The position numbers were made by a program, and so were the translations under genes. From assembly GCF_029868385.1 (NCBI RefSeq), contig NZ_JARWNX010000018.1, forward strand, positions 27,095 through 91,094: DNA of 64,000 nt, written 5' to 3'. The stretch comes from Nocardia cyriacigeorgica (GTDB lineage Bacteria > Actinomycetota > Actinomycetes > Mycobacteriales > Mycobacteriaceae). The notes under the pieces are model-generated. The model worked only from the letters and a program-made list of their open reading frames with translations. It was not told where the DNA came from and did no database searches. Of the stretch, positions 1-8,590 are shown piece after piece; positions within the stretch are counted from its first letter, which is position 1; each line of letters begins with the position of its first letter.

Positions 1-1415
1 TCCTCGTCCTCATCGAGCGGGGCGCCGCCGGTGTAGGGCTCGACGGTGTTGTTCCACTCGTTTTCGATCCACTTGGTGTAGACGTCGAACTTCTCGCCGT
101 CACCGATGAACGCTGGGTCCTCGACGATCGCGCGATGGAACGGGATGACGGTGGCGAGGCCCTCGACGTGGAACTCGGCCAGCGCGCGCCGCGCCCGCTC
201 CAGCGCCTGGGTGCGGTTCTCGCCGGTGACGATCAGCTTGGCCAGCATCGAGTCGAACTGGCCGCCGATCACACTGCCCTGCACGACGCCGGAGTCCACA
301 CGCACGCCGGGGCCGGTGGGCTCGGAGTAGACGGTGACCGGGCCGGGGGCGGGCAGGAAGCCGCGACCGGCGTCCTCACCGTTGATCCGGAACTCGAACG
401 AATGCCCGCGTGGGGTCGGATCCTCGGTGATCGTCAGCTCTTCGCCGTTGGCGATGCGGAACTGCTGGCGCACCAGATCGATACCGGCGGTCTCCTCGGT
501 GACCGGGTGCTCGACCTGGAGACGGGTGTTGACCTCGAGGAACGACACGGTGTCGCCCTGCACCAGGTACTCGACGGTGCCTGCGCCGTAGTAACCGGCT
601 TCCTTGCAGATGGCCTTGGCCGAGGCGTGGATGCGCGCGCGCTGATCGTCGGTGAGGAACGGCGCGGGCGCCTCCTCGACCAGCTTCTGGAACCGGCGCT
701 GGAGCGAGCAGTCACGAGTGCCGGCGACCACGACATTGCCGTGCTTATCGGCGATGACCTGTGCCTCGACGTGGCGGGCCTTGTCCAGGTACTGCTCGAC
801 GAAGCATTCACCGCGACCGAAGGCGGCCACGGCCTCGCGGGTGGCCGATTCGAACAGCTCGGGGATCTCTTCGATGGTGTGGGCGACCTTCATGCCGCGG
901 CCACCGCCACCGAAGGCGGCCTTGATGGCCACCGGGACGCCGTATTTCTTCGCGAATTCGACGACCTCGTCGGCGTTCTTGACCGGGTCCTTGGTGCCTG
1001 CGGCCATCGGCGCCTTCGCGCGCTCGGCGATATGGCGGGCGGTGACCTTGTCGCCGAGGTCGCGGATGGACTGCGGCGACGGGCCGATCCAGATCAGCCC
1101 GGCATCGAGCACGGCCTGGGCGAAGTCGGCGTTCTCGGAGAGGAATCCGTAACCGGGGTGGATGGCGTCGGCGCCGGACTTGGCGGCGGCGTCGAGGATC
1201 TTGTCGAACACCAGGTACGACTCGGCCGAGGTCTGGCCGCCGAGGGCGAAGGCCTCATCGGCGAGCTTGACGAACGGGGCATCGGCATCGGGTTCGGCGT
1301 ACACCGCGACGCTCCCGATACCGGCATCCTTGGCCGCCCGGATCACGCGCACGGCGATCTCGCCTCGGTTAGCTACGAGTACCTTCGTGATCTGCGCGCT
1401 GGCATGGCTGGGCAC
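1..1415 (-). CDS. accA3: Acyl-CoA carboxylase biotin carboxylase/BCCP subunit (partial, 3' end outside window)
   Basis: Biotin carboxylase half of the alpha chain shared by actinobacterial acyl-CoA carboxylases; it carboxylates biotin with ATP and bicarbonate and feeds AccD partners such as the AccD5 encoded at 4449-6089. Seen: GTG start at 1415 with AGGAGG at 1420-1425; N-terminus [20 protein letters not shown], the usual start of this domain; glycine-rich ATP-grasp loop [11 protein letters not shown] near residue 165; the last visible residues ([18 protein letters not shown]) lie in the linker after the carboxylase domain. About 471 codons are visible of a usual length near 600, so the C-terminal biotinyl domain (MKM motif) is off the left edge. 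The assignment to AccA3 rests on family resemblance and the neighbouring accE5/accD5 genes. Confidence 0.95.
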   Translation of the reverse strand, partial: MPSHASAQITKVLVANRGEIAVRVIRAAKDAGIGSVAVYAEPDADAPFVKLADEAFALGGQTSAESYLVFDKILDAAAKSGADAIHPGYGFLSENADFAQAVLDAGLIWIGPSPQSIRDLGDKVTARHIAERAKAPMAAGTKDPVKNADEVVEFAKKYGVPVAIKAAFGGGGRGMKVAHTIEEIPELFESATREAVAAFGRGECFVEQYLDKARHVEAQVIADKHGNVVVAGTRDCSLQRRFQKLVEEAPAPFLTDDQRARIHASAKAICKEAGYYGAGTVEYLVQGDTVSFLEVNTRLQVEHPVTEETAGIDLVRQQFRIANGEELTITEDPTPRGHSFEFRINGEDAGRGFLPAPGPVTVYSEPTGPGVRVDSGVVQGSVIGGQFDSMLAKLIVTGENRTQALERARRALAEFHVEGLATVIPFHRAIVEDPAFIGDGEKFDVYTKWIENEWNNTVEPYTGGAPLDEDE

Positions 1416-1474
1416 TGAGCCTCCTGTGCAATCTCTGTAGTCGGCCCCTGGTCGACAACTTTTCGTCTGGGGCG

Positions 1475-1504
1475 AGTGTAGGCAGTCTGCCAATAGACGC
1501 CGAA
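1475..1504 (-). promoter_or_regulatory. Candidate promoter for accA3
   Basis: On the minus strand TTCGGC (1504-1499) is followed 18 bp later by TACACT (1480-1475), about 60 bp before the GTG start. The match to sigma-70 type elements is moderate and it is inferred from position only. A short inverted repeat CCTAC/GTAGG at 1515-1530 lies just upstream of it. Confidence 0.3.
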
Positions 1505-1564
1505 CTCGGATAGTCCTACCGAAGAGTAGGTCGTGGATCACACCCGCCGTGCAGCGGGCCTGTT

Positions 1565-2470
1565 CTACCTGGTGCGAGCCCGTCGACCGGTTCCGGCGGG
1601 GGCGGTTCCCGGCTCGGTTCCGCGAGCGATCGGCATGCGCACCGAGTTACCCCATTCGGTCCAGGAACCGTCGTAATTACGCACCGATGCGAACCCGAGC
1701 AGATACTTCAGCACGAACCAGGTGTGGCTGGAGCGTTCGCCGACCCTGCTGTACACGACCAGCGCGTTTTCGGCGGCCAGATCGCCGTACAGCTCGTCGA
1801 GTTCGGTGCGGGAACGGAAGCGGCCATCGGAGTTGAACGCCTCGGTCCACGGGATGTTCACCGCGGTCGGGATATGCCCGCCGCGCAGGGCGAGGTCCTC
1901 GGGGATCGACAGCGCCTCCCCGCTGTACTCCTCCGGTGACCGCACGTCGACCAGCGGTTTGCCGAGGTGGCCGAGCACTTCCGAACGGAAGGCCCGGTCG
2001 GTGCCGTCATCGCGGCGCACGGCCGGATATTCGCTGCGTCCGATGCGCGGCGGGTCGAAGGTGGTATCGCGTTCCTCGCCGATCCATGCCTCGCGGCCGC
2101 CGTCGAGCAGCCGGACGTCCTCGTGGCCGAACAGGGTGAGCACCCACAGTGTGTGCGCGGCCTGCGCATTACCGCGGTCGCCGTAGACCACCACCGTGTC
2201 GTCGCGGTCGATGCCCTTGGCGCGCATGAGTTCGGTGAACCGGGCGCCGTCGATGTAATCGCGGGTGACCGGGTCGTCGAGATCACCGCGCCAATCGATC
2301 TTGATGGCGCTGGGGACATGCCCGATGTCGTAGAGCAGGATATCTTCGTTCGACTCGAGGATCTTCAGTCCGGGAGCGCCGATGTTTGCCGACAGCCATT
2401 CCGTGGTTACTAGTCGTTGTGGGTGTGCGTAGGCACCGAATGCGGGATTGGGGTCCGGGGCAACGGGCAC
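1565..2470 (-). CDS. sseA: SseA-type thiosulfate sulfurtransferase (rhodanese) with Ser in place of catalytic Cys
   Basis: Two-domain rhodanese of 301 aa. Members of this family transfer sulfane sulfur from thiosulfate through a persulfide on a catalytic cysteine. Seen: N-terminal inactive domain with [17 protein letters not shown]-terminal domain with [11 protein letters not shown] and [11 protein letters not shown]; ending in the family-typical [17 protein letters not shown]. The active-site loop reads [10 protein letters not shown], with AGC (Ser241) at 1750-1748 where the family has CRxGERS, so the enzyme should not form the usual persulfide. Start is GTG at 2470 after AAGGAT; the protein begins [20 protein letters not shown], as expected for SseA. 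It sits upstream of accA3 on the same strand (gap 149 bp) and is divergent from a regulator gene at 2638. Either a natural inactive variant or a one-base change (TGC to AGC). Confidence 0.92.
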   Translation of the reverse strand: MPVAPDPNPAFGAYAHPQRLVTTEWLSANIGAPGLKILESNEDILLYDIGHVPSAIKIDWRGDLDDPVTRDYIDGARFTELMRAKGIDRDDTVVVYGDRGNAQAAHTLWVLTLFGHEDVRLLDGGREAWIGEERDTTFDPPRIGRSEYPAVRRDDGTDRAFRSEVLGHLGKPLVDVRSPEEYSGEALSIPEDLALRGGHIPTAVNIPWTEAFNSDGRFRSRTELDELYGDLAAENALVVYSRVGERSSHTWFVLKYLLGFASVRNYDGSWTEWGNSVRMPIARGTEPGTAPAGTGRRARTR

Positions 2471-2637
2471 GTCGAGGATCCTTCACGCGTGGTGGGCGGC
2501 GGTAGGGCGGTTTCGAGTCGCACAGTGCATGCTATGTGTGACCCGAAGATGAATCTCGCTTCAGATCACGAATCGGCTGAATGGGCGAATAAGTCGCACG
2601 AGCATCCGATAAAGTCTCCCGGGAGGAGGGGTGAGCT

Positions 2638-3393
2638 ATGTCCGATTCATGGCCGCGGCGGCGACTGCTCGCGATCCTACGTGGCGCCAGCGAGCCTCTC
2701 GACGCCCAGGAGTTGGCCAAGATCACCGGACAGCACGTCACCACCGTCCGTTTTCACCTCGATGTTCTCACCCGTGAGTCCCTCGTTCGCCAGTTCCAGC
2801 AGCCCCCACGCGGCCGCGGACGCCCGCGGATCGGCTACCGCGCCGTGCAGCGAACGGTCGGTTATCAGGAATTGGCCCAGGTGCTCGCCGATCAGCTCGG
2901 TCCCGACGCACGCCGCCGCGCCGAAGCGGCGGTGGCGGCGGGCCGCGCCTGGGGCGCACGGCTCGATGTGGTCGAGCAGCCCGCCGAATCGCTGGCCGAT
3001 GCCAAAGATCTGGCCATGTCGCTGATGTCGGAACTCGGCTTCGCACCCGAACGAGATCCCGCTGGCGACACCGACGAGAAGGTCACCATCCGGCTGACCG
3101 CCTGCCCACTGCGCGAACTGGCCCGCACCCACGCCGAGGTCGTATGCGGCGTCCATCAGGGGCTGGTGCAGGAAGTCTTGGATCGTAACGGCGCGCGTGA
3201 GCGGGTCGAGGTCACCATCGACCCGTTCGTGGAGGCCGAGGTGTGCGAGCTGCGGCTGGCGTTGGTCGCCGTCGGGCGTGCACGCTACGACGAGAGCCCG
3301 CGCACGCCGCCTGCCTCAGTGGTCGGACGGCTCACGCCACAGGTCCGCGACACCGACCCCGACATCGCCGAGCAGCCTGCGCAGCAGCGGTAA
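2638..3393 (+). CDS. ArsR/SufR-like winged-helix transcriptional regulator
   Basis: Predicted DNA-binding regulator of 251 aa in the group of HTH proteins with a cysteine-bearing C-terminal domain (COG2345-like). Seen: N-terminal winged helix (residues about 5-75) with LAKITGQHVTTVRFHLDVL followed by a basic wing PRGRGRPRIGYRA; C-terminal half with LTACPLRELARTHAEVVCG and a third cysteine in EAEVCELRLALV. In SufR-type proteins similar cysteines hold an Fe-S cluster; that this one does is inference. ATG is preceded by a strong GGAGGAGGGG. Divergent from sseA across 167 bp, so regulation of sseA or of Fe-S/sulfur genes is plausible. Its 3' end overlaps the convergent maf gene by 78 bp. Confidence 0.8.
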   Translation: MSDSWPRRRLLAILRGASEPLDAQELAKITGQHVTTVRFHLDVLTRESLVRQFQQPPRGRGRPRIGYRAVQRTVGYQELAQVLADQLGPDARRRAEAAVAAGRAWGARLDVVEQPAESLADAKDLAMSLMSELGFAPERDPAGDTDEKVTIRLTACPLRELARTHAEVVCGVHQGLVQEVLDRNGARERVEVTIDPFVEAEVCELRLALVAVGRARYDESPRTPPASVVGRLTPQVRDTDPDIAEQPAQQR

Positions 3394-3954
3394 TCCGATA
3401 CCGATCACGCTCGACGGATCACCGTCGATGCGGTCGACGAACCAGCCGCCGAGACCGTCGAGGGTGAACGCGCCCGCGACGTGCAGGGGTTCACCGGTGG
3501 CGATATAGGCGTCGAGCGCCTCGGGTTCGGGTTTGGCGAAATGAATCGTGGTGGAACTACAGTCCACCGCCTCGGCCGTCACGACCCCGTCGAGCAGCCG
3601 CAGCACACAGTGCCCGGTGATGAGATCGGCGCTGCGTCCGGCCATCGCGTTCCAGCGCGCCCGTGCCACCTCGGGTGTGTGCGGTTTGCCTTGCAGCATG
3701 CCGTCGATCAACAGCATGGAATCACAGCCGACCACTACACAGTCGGCCGCGAACTCGGGAACGGTACCGGCGACCATGGCCGCCTTGGCCTTGGCCAGTT
3801 CGACCACGACACCCTGCGGCGTGGTGTCGGGCGGCAGCGCTGCGGCCACGGCGTCTTCGTCCACATCGGAGACCCGCACGATGGGGTCGATTCCCGCCGA
3901 TCGCAGCACCGTGCGCCGGGCCGGGGACGCCGATGCGAGGACCAGTTCGGTCAC
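3316..3954 (-). CDS. maf: Maf-family nucleoside triphosphate pyrophosphatase
   Basis: House-cleaning nucleotide pyrophosphatase of 212 aa; Maf proteins hydrolyse canonical and modified (d)NTPs to monophosphates. Seen: N-terminal LVLASASPARRTVLRSAGI, the signature substrate-binding strand and SxxR; DVDED; ELAKAKA; and GCDSMLLIDGMLQGKP with the catalytic-type Asp. Length is normal for the family. It lies downstream of accE5 on the same strand with a 27-bp gap, as part of an accD5-accE5-maf run. The C-terminus overlaps the convergent regulator gene at 2638-3393 by 78 bp. Confidence 0.94.
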   Translation of the reverse strand: MTELVLASASPARRTVLRSAGIDPIVRVSDVDEDAVAAALPPDTTPQGVVVELAKAKAAMVAGTVPEFAADCVVVGCDSMLLIDGMLQGKPHTPEVARARWNAMAGRSADLITGHCVLRLLDGVVTAEAVDCSSTTIHFAKPEPEALDAYIATGEPLHVAGAFTLDGLGGWFVDRIDGDPSSVIGIGLPLLRRLLGDVGVGVADLWREPSDH

Positions 3955-3981
3955 GGTGGATCCCCTCCCGGCACCGATGGA

Positions 3982-4320
3982 TCAGCGCAGATGAGACAGC
4001 TGCGGGAACGCGTACGGCGAGAAGGGCGAGGTACCACGGTGCATCATGGTGGGCTTGCCCCAGAAATCGCTCGGTCCCTGCGGACCTGCTGCCGCACCGC
4101 TGCTCGCCGCCGCGGTCAGCACAGTCACCAATGCCGCGATCTCCTCATCGGTGGGCGCGCCCTTCTCGATGACGAGGAAGGGCTTGTCGCCGGTGACCGC
4201 GGCCAGGGCAGCGTCGACGTCGACGTCGGCGGCGACCACCGCGGTGTCCTCGGCGAGCGAGTCGACAGCGAGGTCGAGTTCGGCGGCGGTCAACACATCT
4301 TCATCTGCCACAATCGTCAC
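3982..4320 (-). CDS. accE5: Acyl-CoA carboxylase epsilon subunit
   Basis: Small epsilon subunit (112 aa) that stabilises the AccA3-AccD5 acyl-CoA carboxylase in mycolata. Seen: an acidic Ala-rich N-terminus followed by the conserved core GDKPFLVIEKGAPTDEEIAALVTVL, then SDFWGKPTMMHRG near the C-terminus. The protein is shorter than the M. tuberculosis protein as I remember it, the difference being in the low-complexity N-terminus. It lies between accD5 (4449-6089) and maf on the same strand, which supports the assignment. The 128-bp gap from accD5 is long for this run and contains the palindrome at 4401-4414. Confidence 0.92.
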   Translation of the reverse strand: MTIVADEDVLTAAELDLAVDSLAEDTAVVAADVDVDAALAAVTGDKPFLVIEKGAPTDEEIAALVTVLTAAASSGAAAGPQGPSDFWGKPTMMHRGTSPFSPYAFPQLSHLR

Positions 4321-4400
4321 GGTGCCAGATCCTCTCTCTCACCTCGGCCAGACGGGGGTGGTGTCGGGCCGAGAGACGCAATCATCGTCGGATTCACTCA

Positions 4401-4414
4401 TTGCATCAATGCAA
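4401..4414. promoter_or_regulatory. Palindrome between accD5 and accE5
   Basis: TTGCAT-CA-ATGCAA, six-base arms with a 2-base spacer, lies in the only sizeable gap of the accD5-accE5-maf run. It may be an operator or a weak RNA hairpin; no T-tract follows. The role is unassigned. Confidence 0.25.
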
Positions 4415-4448
4415 CCAGTGTGCGCGGCTCAACGAGGGTATCGCTGAT

Positions 4449-6089
4449 TCACAGCGGAATGTTGCCGTGTTTCTTCGGTGGCAGGGTCACCATCTTGCGT
4501 TCGAGCAGTCGCAGCGCGGACACGATCTGTCCGCGGGTGTGCGACGGCGGGATGACCGCGTCGACATAACCGCGCTCGGCGGCGACGTACGGGTTCACCA
4601 AGGTGTCCTCGTACTCGTTCTGGAGTTCGAGCCGCAGCGCATCCACGTCGGCGCCCTCTTTGGCGGCCTCGGCCAGCTGTTTGCGGTAGACGAATCCGAC
4701 GGCGCCCGATGCGCCCATGACGGCGATCTGCGCGGTCGGCCAGGCGAGGTTCACATCGGCGCCCATGTGCTTGGAACCCATGACGTCGTAGGCACCGCCG
4801 TAGGCCTTACGAGTGATGATCGTGATTTTGCCCACAGTGGCCTCGCCGTAGGCGTAGAGCAGCTTCGCGCCGCGTCGGATGATGCCGTTGTATTCCTGTC
4901 CGGTGCCGGGCAGGAAGCCGGGGACATCGACCAGCGTGATGATCGGAATATTGAACGCGTCGCAGGTGCGCACGAAGCGTGCGGCCTTCTCCGAGGCGTC
5001 GATATCGAGGCAGCCCGCGAACTGGGTCGGCTGGTTGGCGACGATGCCGACGCTGCGGCCGTCGATCCGGCCGTAACCGATGATGATGTTCATCGCGCGC
5101 TCGGCCTGCACCTCGAGGAATTCGTCGTCGTCGAGCAGGCGACGGATGACCTCGTGCATATCGTAGGGCTGGTTCGGCGAATCCGGGATCAGGGTGTCCA
5201 GCTCACGGTCCTCATCGGTGAGCGAGTCCTCGATGGCGCCGTCGATCGGATCGGTGGCCGGGAAGCGCGGCGCCTCGGCGCGGTTGTTGCTCGGCAGGTA
5301 GGACAGCAGATCCTTGACGTAGTCGAGGGCGTCCTGCTCGCCGGAGGCAACGTAATGCGCGACGCCGGACTTGGTCATATGGGTGTGCGCGCCACCCAGC
5401 TCCTCCATGGTGACTTCCTCACCGGTGACCGTCTTGATGACGTCCGGGCCGGTGACGAACATCTGGCTGGTCTGATCGACCATCACCACGAAGTCGGTCA
5501 GCGCGGGGGAGTACACATGCCCACCGGCGGCGGGGCCCATGATCAGCGAGATCTGCGGGATCACGCCGGAGGCCTGGATATTGCGGTGGAAGATCTCGCC
5601 GTAGAGGCCGAGCGAGACCACGCCCTCCTGGATGCGGGCGCCCGCGCCCTCGTTGATGCCGATCAGCGGACGGCCGGTCTTGATCGCCAGGTCCATGACC
5701 TTCACGATCTTCTCGCCGTAGACCTCGCCGAGGCTGCCGCCGAAGACGGTGACGTCCTGGCTGAAGATGCACACGTCGCGGCCGTCGATGGTGCCGTAGC
5801 CGGTGACCACGCCATCGCCGAGCGGGCGGTTGTTCTCCAGCCCGAAGTTCACGCTGCGGTGCCGCGCCAGGGCGTCCAGTTCGACGAAGGAACCCTCGTC
5901 GAGCAGGGCGAGGATGCGTTCGCGGGCGGTCATCTTGCCCTTGGCGTGGACCTTGTCGACCGCCGCCTCACCCATCGGGTGCTGCGCTTCTTCGAGCCGA
6001 TTCCGCAGGTCAGCCAGCTTGCCGGCGGTGGTGTGGATATCTGGGGCACCCGCCGGACCCGGCGAAGGCTGCTGCTGGACACTCGTCAT
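4449..6089 (-). CDS. accD5: Propionyl-CoA/acyl-CoA carboxylase carboxyltransferase beta subunit
   Basis: Carboxyltransferase (546 aa) that moves CO2 from biotin on AccA3 to propionyl- or acetyl-CoA, giving (methyl)malonyl-CoA for lipid and mycolate synthesis. Seen: the paired crotonase-like domains of the family with [92 protein letters not shown] and the C-terminal [11 protein letters not shown] place the start at ATG 6089 (MTSVQQQ), matching the family N-terminus; an in-frame TTG at 6113 is possible but no strong ribosome site separates them. It is the first gene of the accD5-accE5-maf run and divergent from birA, whose product biotinylates AccA3. Confidence 0.96.
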   Translation of the reverse strand: MTSVQQQPSPGPAGAPDIHTTAGKLADLRNRLEEAQHPMGEAAVDKVHAKGKMTARERILALLDEGSFVELDALARHRSVNFGLENNRPLGDGVVTGYGTIDGRDVCIFSQDVTVFGGSLGEVYGEKIVKVMDLAIKTGRPLIGINEGAGARIQEGVVSLGLYGEIFHRNIQASGVIPQISLIMGPAAGGHVYSPALTDFVVMVDQTSQMFVTGPDVIKTVTGEEVTMEELGGAHTHMTKSGVAHYVASGEQDALDYVKDLLSYLPSNNRAEAPRFPATDPIDGAIEDSLTDEDRELDTLIPDSPNQPYDMHEVIRRLLDDDEFLEVQAERAMNIIIGYGRIDGRSVGIVANQPTQFAGCLDIDASEKAARFVRTCDAFNIPIITLVDVPGFLPGTGQEYNGIIRRGAKLLYAYGEATVGKITIITRKAYGGAYDVMGSKHMGADVNLAWPTAQIAVMGASGAVGFVYRKQLAEAAKEGADVDALRLELQNEYEDTLVNPYVAAERGYVDAVIPPSHTRGQIVSALRLLERKMVTLPPKKHGNIPL

Positions 6090-6258
6090 GGGTCGGAGTG
6101 TAACCAGTACCAATCCCGTCGGGGAAGCCAGGAAGGGCTACCGGTCAGTAAAAACCGCAGGTGGGCAGGGGTCGGCACGAATAATCGGCTTCTTTTCGCC
6201 ATACGTCCGCAATACGCTGTGAGCGTTGGTTTTTCGAAGCGGCGAGTAGCCTGCCCGT

Positions 6259-7059
6259 ATGCAGAGGCCAGCGTTGGATATCGCGCAGTTGCGGAGCAGT
6301 CTCACCGAGGTTGCCGAGCTGTCGTTCTACACCGGCGTCGAGGTGGTGGAGTCCACCGGATCCACCAATGCGGACCTGATCGCGCGGGCCGCCGCCGATC
6401 CCGGCATCGACCGGATCGCACTGTTGGCCGAAGCGCAGGAACAAGGACGTGGCAGGCATGCGCGGGTGTGGGTGAGCCCGCCGCGCGCGCAGATCTCGTT
6501 GTCGGTACTCGTGCGGTTGCACGGCATCGATCCGAACGCGCTCGGCTGGCTAACCCTGTTGACGGGGGTGGCCGTGGTGGACGCCCTGCGATCGACCGCC
6601 TCGGTGCCCGCGGCGCTCAAATGGCCCAATGACGTCCTGATCGAGGGCCGCAAGGTCGCGGGCATCCTCGCGGAGGTGGCCGAGAGCGGTGCGAACCCGG
6701 CGGTGGTGGTCGGCGTCGGGCTGAATGTGAGCCTCACCGAGGACGAACTGCCGGTGCCGCACGCGACCTCGTTGACGCTGTCGGGCGCCGCGATCACCGA
6801 CCGCACCGCACTCGTGCGGTCGATGCTCACCGAATTCGCTCGTCGGCTCACCGCCTGGCGAGATGCGGGCTGGGCCGTCGACGAACTCGCCGCCGATTAC
6901 CGCACGCGATGCGCGACGCTCGGCGCCCGGGTGCGGGCCGATCTGCCCGGCGGGCAGGCCCTGACGGGGATCGCCACCGATATCGATGCGGCGGGCCGGT
7001 TGCTCATCGGTGATCAGGCGGTGTCGGCGGGTGACGTCACCCACCTGCGCGCCGAGTAG
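6259..7059 (+). CDS. birA: Biotin--[acetyl-CoA-carboxylase] ligase
   Basis: Attaches biotin to the BCCP domain of AccA3 through biotinyl-AMP. Seen over 266 aa: STNADLI near the N-terminus, the biotin/ATP loop EQGRGRHARVW, ALKWPNDVLIEGRKVAGIL, GVGLNVSLT, and a C-terminal SH3-like domain (GARVRADLPGGQALTGIATDID). There is no N-terminal DNA-binding domain, so this is the monofunctional (class I) ligase and not a repressor. Divergent from accD5 across 169 bp, consistent with its job in the carboxylase cluster. Confidence 0.95.
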   Translation: MQRPALDIAQLRSSLTEVAELSFYTGVEVVESTGSTNADLIARAAADPGIDRIALLAEAQEQGRGRHARVWVSPPRAQISLSVLVRLHGIDPNALGWLTLLTGVAVVDALRSTASVPAALKWPNDVLIEGRKVAGILAEVAESGANPAVVVGVGLNVSLTEDELPVPHATSLTLSGAAITDRTALVRSMLTEFARRLTAWRDAGWAVDELAADYRTRCATLGARVRADLPGGQALTGIATDIDAAGRLLIGDQAVSAGDVTHLRAE

Positions 7060-7343
7060 ACGAGCGGGCGCGAACGCCGTTTCTCGAGGTAGCCGCTCGC
7101 CCGTGGGATACGGTCGAGTTCGTCTCGGAATTCTTCGATGCAGCGCTGAAACTGTTGCGGCCGAAGAGCTTCCACGATCGTAGGAGTGCGAGGGTCGCTG
7201 GGTCGCGGCGCCGTTGCGGATCGGGGGCGCACGTCCCAGTGCCGTTGGGGGACAGCGCCGTATCCGATCTCTCTCGGCCCACCTGCCGGTTCGTGACGTT
7301 GCGCGCCGGTCATTTCGGCATTCCGGGCGGTAGGGTTCGGCAC

Positions 7344-7871
7344 ATGGGTTATCCGGAGGACGTCCTGGCGCCCGACGAAGAGCTGATTCTGCATCGTCAT
7401 CCGCACTGGAAGATGCTGTTCTGGCCGATCGTGACGCTGATCGCCGCCACCGCGCTTGCCGGTTTCGCCGGTGGTCTGGCCTGGCGCAACACCGAATCGC
7501 CCGGCCGGTCGATCCTGTTGCTGGTGATCTTGCTGCTGTGGCTGTTCATCATCGTGTGGCGTTGTGTCGTACCGCTGATCAGCTGGAAGTCGACGCATTT
7601 CATCATCACCCAGCGTCGGGTGCTGGTCCGCCAGGGCGTGATCACCCACACCGGCATCGATATCCCGATGAGCCGCATCTCCAGTGTCCAGTTCCGGCAC
7701 GGACTGTTCGATCGTCTGCTCGGCACCGGCACCCTGATCATCGGATCCTCCTCGGAGGAACCGCTCGAATACGACGACATCCCCGGCGTCCAGCAGGTGC
7801 ATGCGCTGCTGTACCACCAGGTGTTCGAGGTCGAGCGTGGCCATCGCGACGATCTGCCCGGTTACCGGTGA
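7344..7871 (+). CDS. PH-domain (bPH2/YdbT-like) membrane protein
   Basis: Membrane protein of 175 aa with two hydrophobic helices (about residues 22-45 and 53-75) followed by a bacterial PH-like domain containing THFIITQRRVLVRQGVITHTGIDIPMSRISSVQF. Its function is unknown; it belongs to a conserved actinobacterial family found next to birA. The start ATG at 7344 (MGYPEDVLAPDEELI) is chosen because the PH-family N-terminus begins there; an upstream open frame carries no recognisable family sequence. The 284-bp gap after birA holds no gene I can support. Confidence 0.85.
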   Translation: MGYPEDVLAPDEELILHRHPHWKMLFWPIVTLIAATALAGFAGGLAWRNTESPGRSILLLVILLLWLFIIVWRCVVPLISWKSTHFIITQRRVLVRQGVITHTGIDIPMSRISSVQFRHGLFDRLLGTGTLIIGSSSEEPLEYDDIPGVQQVHALLYHQVFEVERGHRDDLPGYR

Positions 7872-7911
7872 GCTGCGCGTCGGTGTTCGCGCGGATCCGT
7901 AATCTTGCTCT

Positions 7912-8589
7912 ATGACCGCTGTACTGCTGGCCGAGGACGATGAGGCCATCGCCGCGCCGCTCTCGCGCGCACTGGGCCGGGAAGGCTATTCGGTCACCGT
8001 CGAACGGTTCGGTCCCGCGGTGCTGCGCCGGGCGCTCGAGGGCAACCATGATCTGCTGATCCTCGATCTCGGGCTACCGGGTATGGACGGGCTCGAGGTG
8101 TGCCGGCAGGTGCGGGCGCGTGGGGCCGATCTCGCGGTGTTGATGCTGACCGCCCGTACCGACGAGGTCGACTTCGTGGTCGGGCTCGACGCGGGCGCCG
8201 ACGATTACGTCGGCAAACCGTTCCGGCTGGCCGAACTGCTCGCCCGCGTGCGAGCCCTGCTGCGGCGCAGCGGAATCGGCGACGACACCGTCGAAGTCGG
8301 TGGGATCAGACTGGAGCCCGCGGCGCGGCGGGTGCTGGTCAACGGTGTCGAAGTGGGTCTGGCCAACAAGGAGTACGAGCTGCTCAAGGTCCTGATCGAC
8401 CGGGCCGGGCAGGTGGTCTCGCGCGAGACCATCCTGCGTGAGGTCTGGGGCGATGCCGAACTACGCGGCTCCAAGACGCTCGATATGCACATGTCCTGGC
8501 TGCGGCGCAAGATCGGCGACGAGGGCCCGATGGCCGAACGGCGCATCGTCACCGTGCGCGGTGTCGGATTCCGGCTGAACACCGACTGA
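7912..8589 (+). CDS. OmpR/PhoB-family response regulator
   Basis: Two-component response regulator (225 aa). Seen: receiver domain with acidic pocket AEDDE, phospho-acceptor Asp52 in LLILDLGLPGMDG, T80 and K102 in VGKPF; then a winged-helix domain with ANKEYELLKVLIDRAGQVVSRE and RGVGFRLN at the end. It is followed after 1 bp by its histidine kinase (8591-9901), so the two are co-transcribed. The target genes are not evident from the sequence. It sits between the PH-domain protein and gtrA, inside a block that is otherwise housekeeping genes. Confidence 0.93.
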   Translation: MTAVLLAEDDEAIAAPLSRALGREGYSVTVERFGPAVLRRALEGNHDLLILDLGLPGMDGLEVCRQVRARGADLAVLMLTARTDEVDFVVGLDAGADDYVGKPFRLAELLARVRALLRRSGIGDDTVEVGGIRLEPAARRVLVNGVEVGLANKEYELLKVLIDRAGQVVSRETILREVWGDAELRGSKTLDMHMSWLRRKIGDEGPMAERRIVTVRGVGFRLNTD

Positions 8590-8590
8590 C

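Noticed and set aside
135..1418. Long plus-strand open frame across accA3
   Set aside because: It is the complementary shadow of the biotin carboxylase gene; the minus strand carries clear conserved motifs and this frame has none.
4401..6632. 743-codon open frame on the plus strand
   Set aside because: It is antisense to accD5 and then runs out of frame into birA; composition is that of a high-GC shadow and no family features were found.
7014..7232. Possible small minus-strand gene between birA and the PH-domain gene
   Set aside because: The segment reads somewhat protein-like (IVEALRPQQFQRCIEEFRDEL) but has no good start, overlaps the birA end and matches no family known to me.
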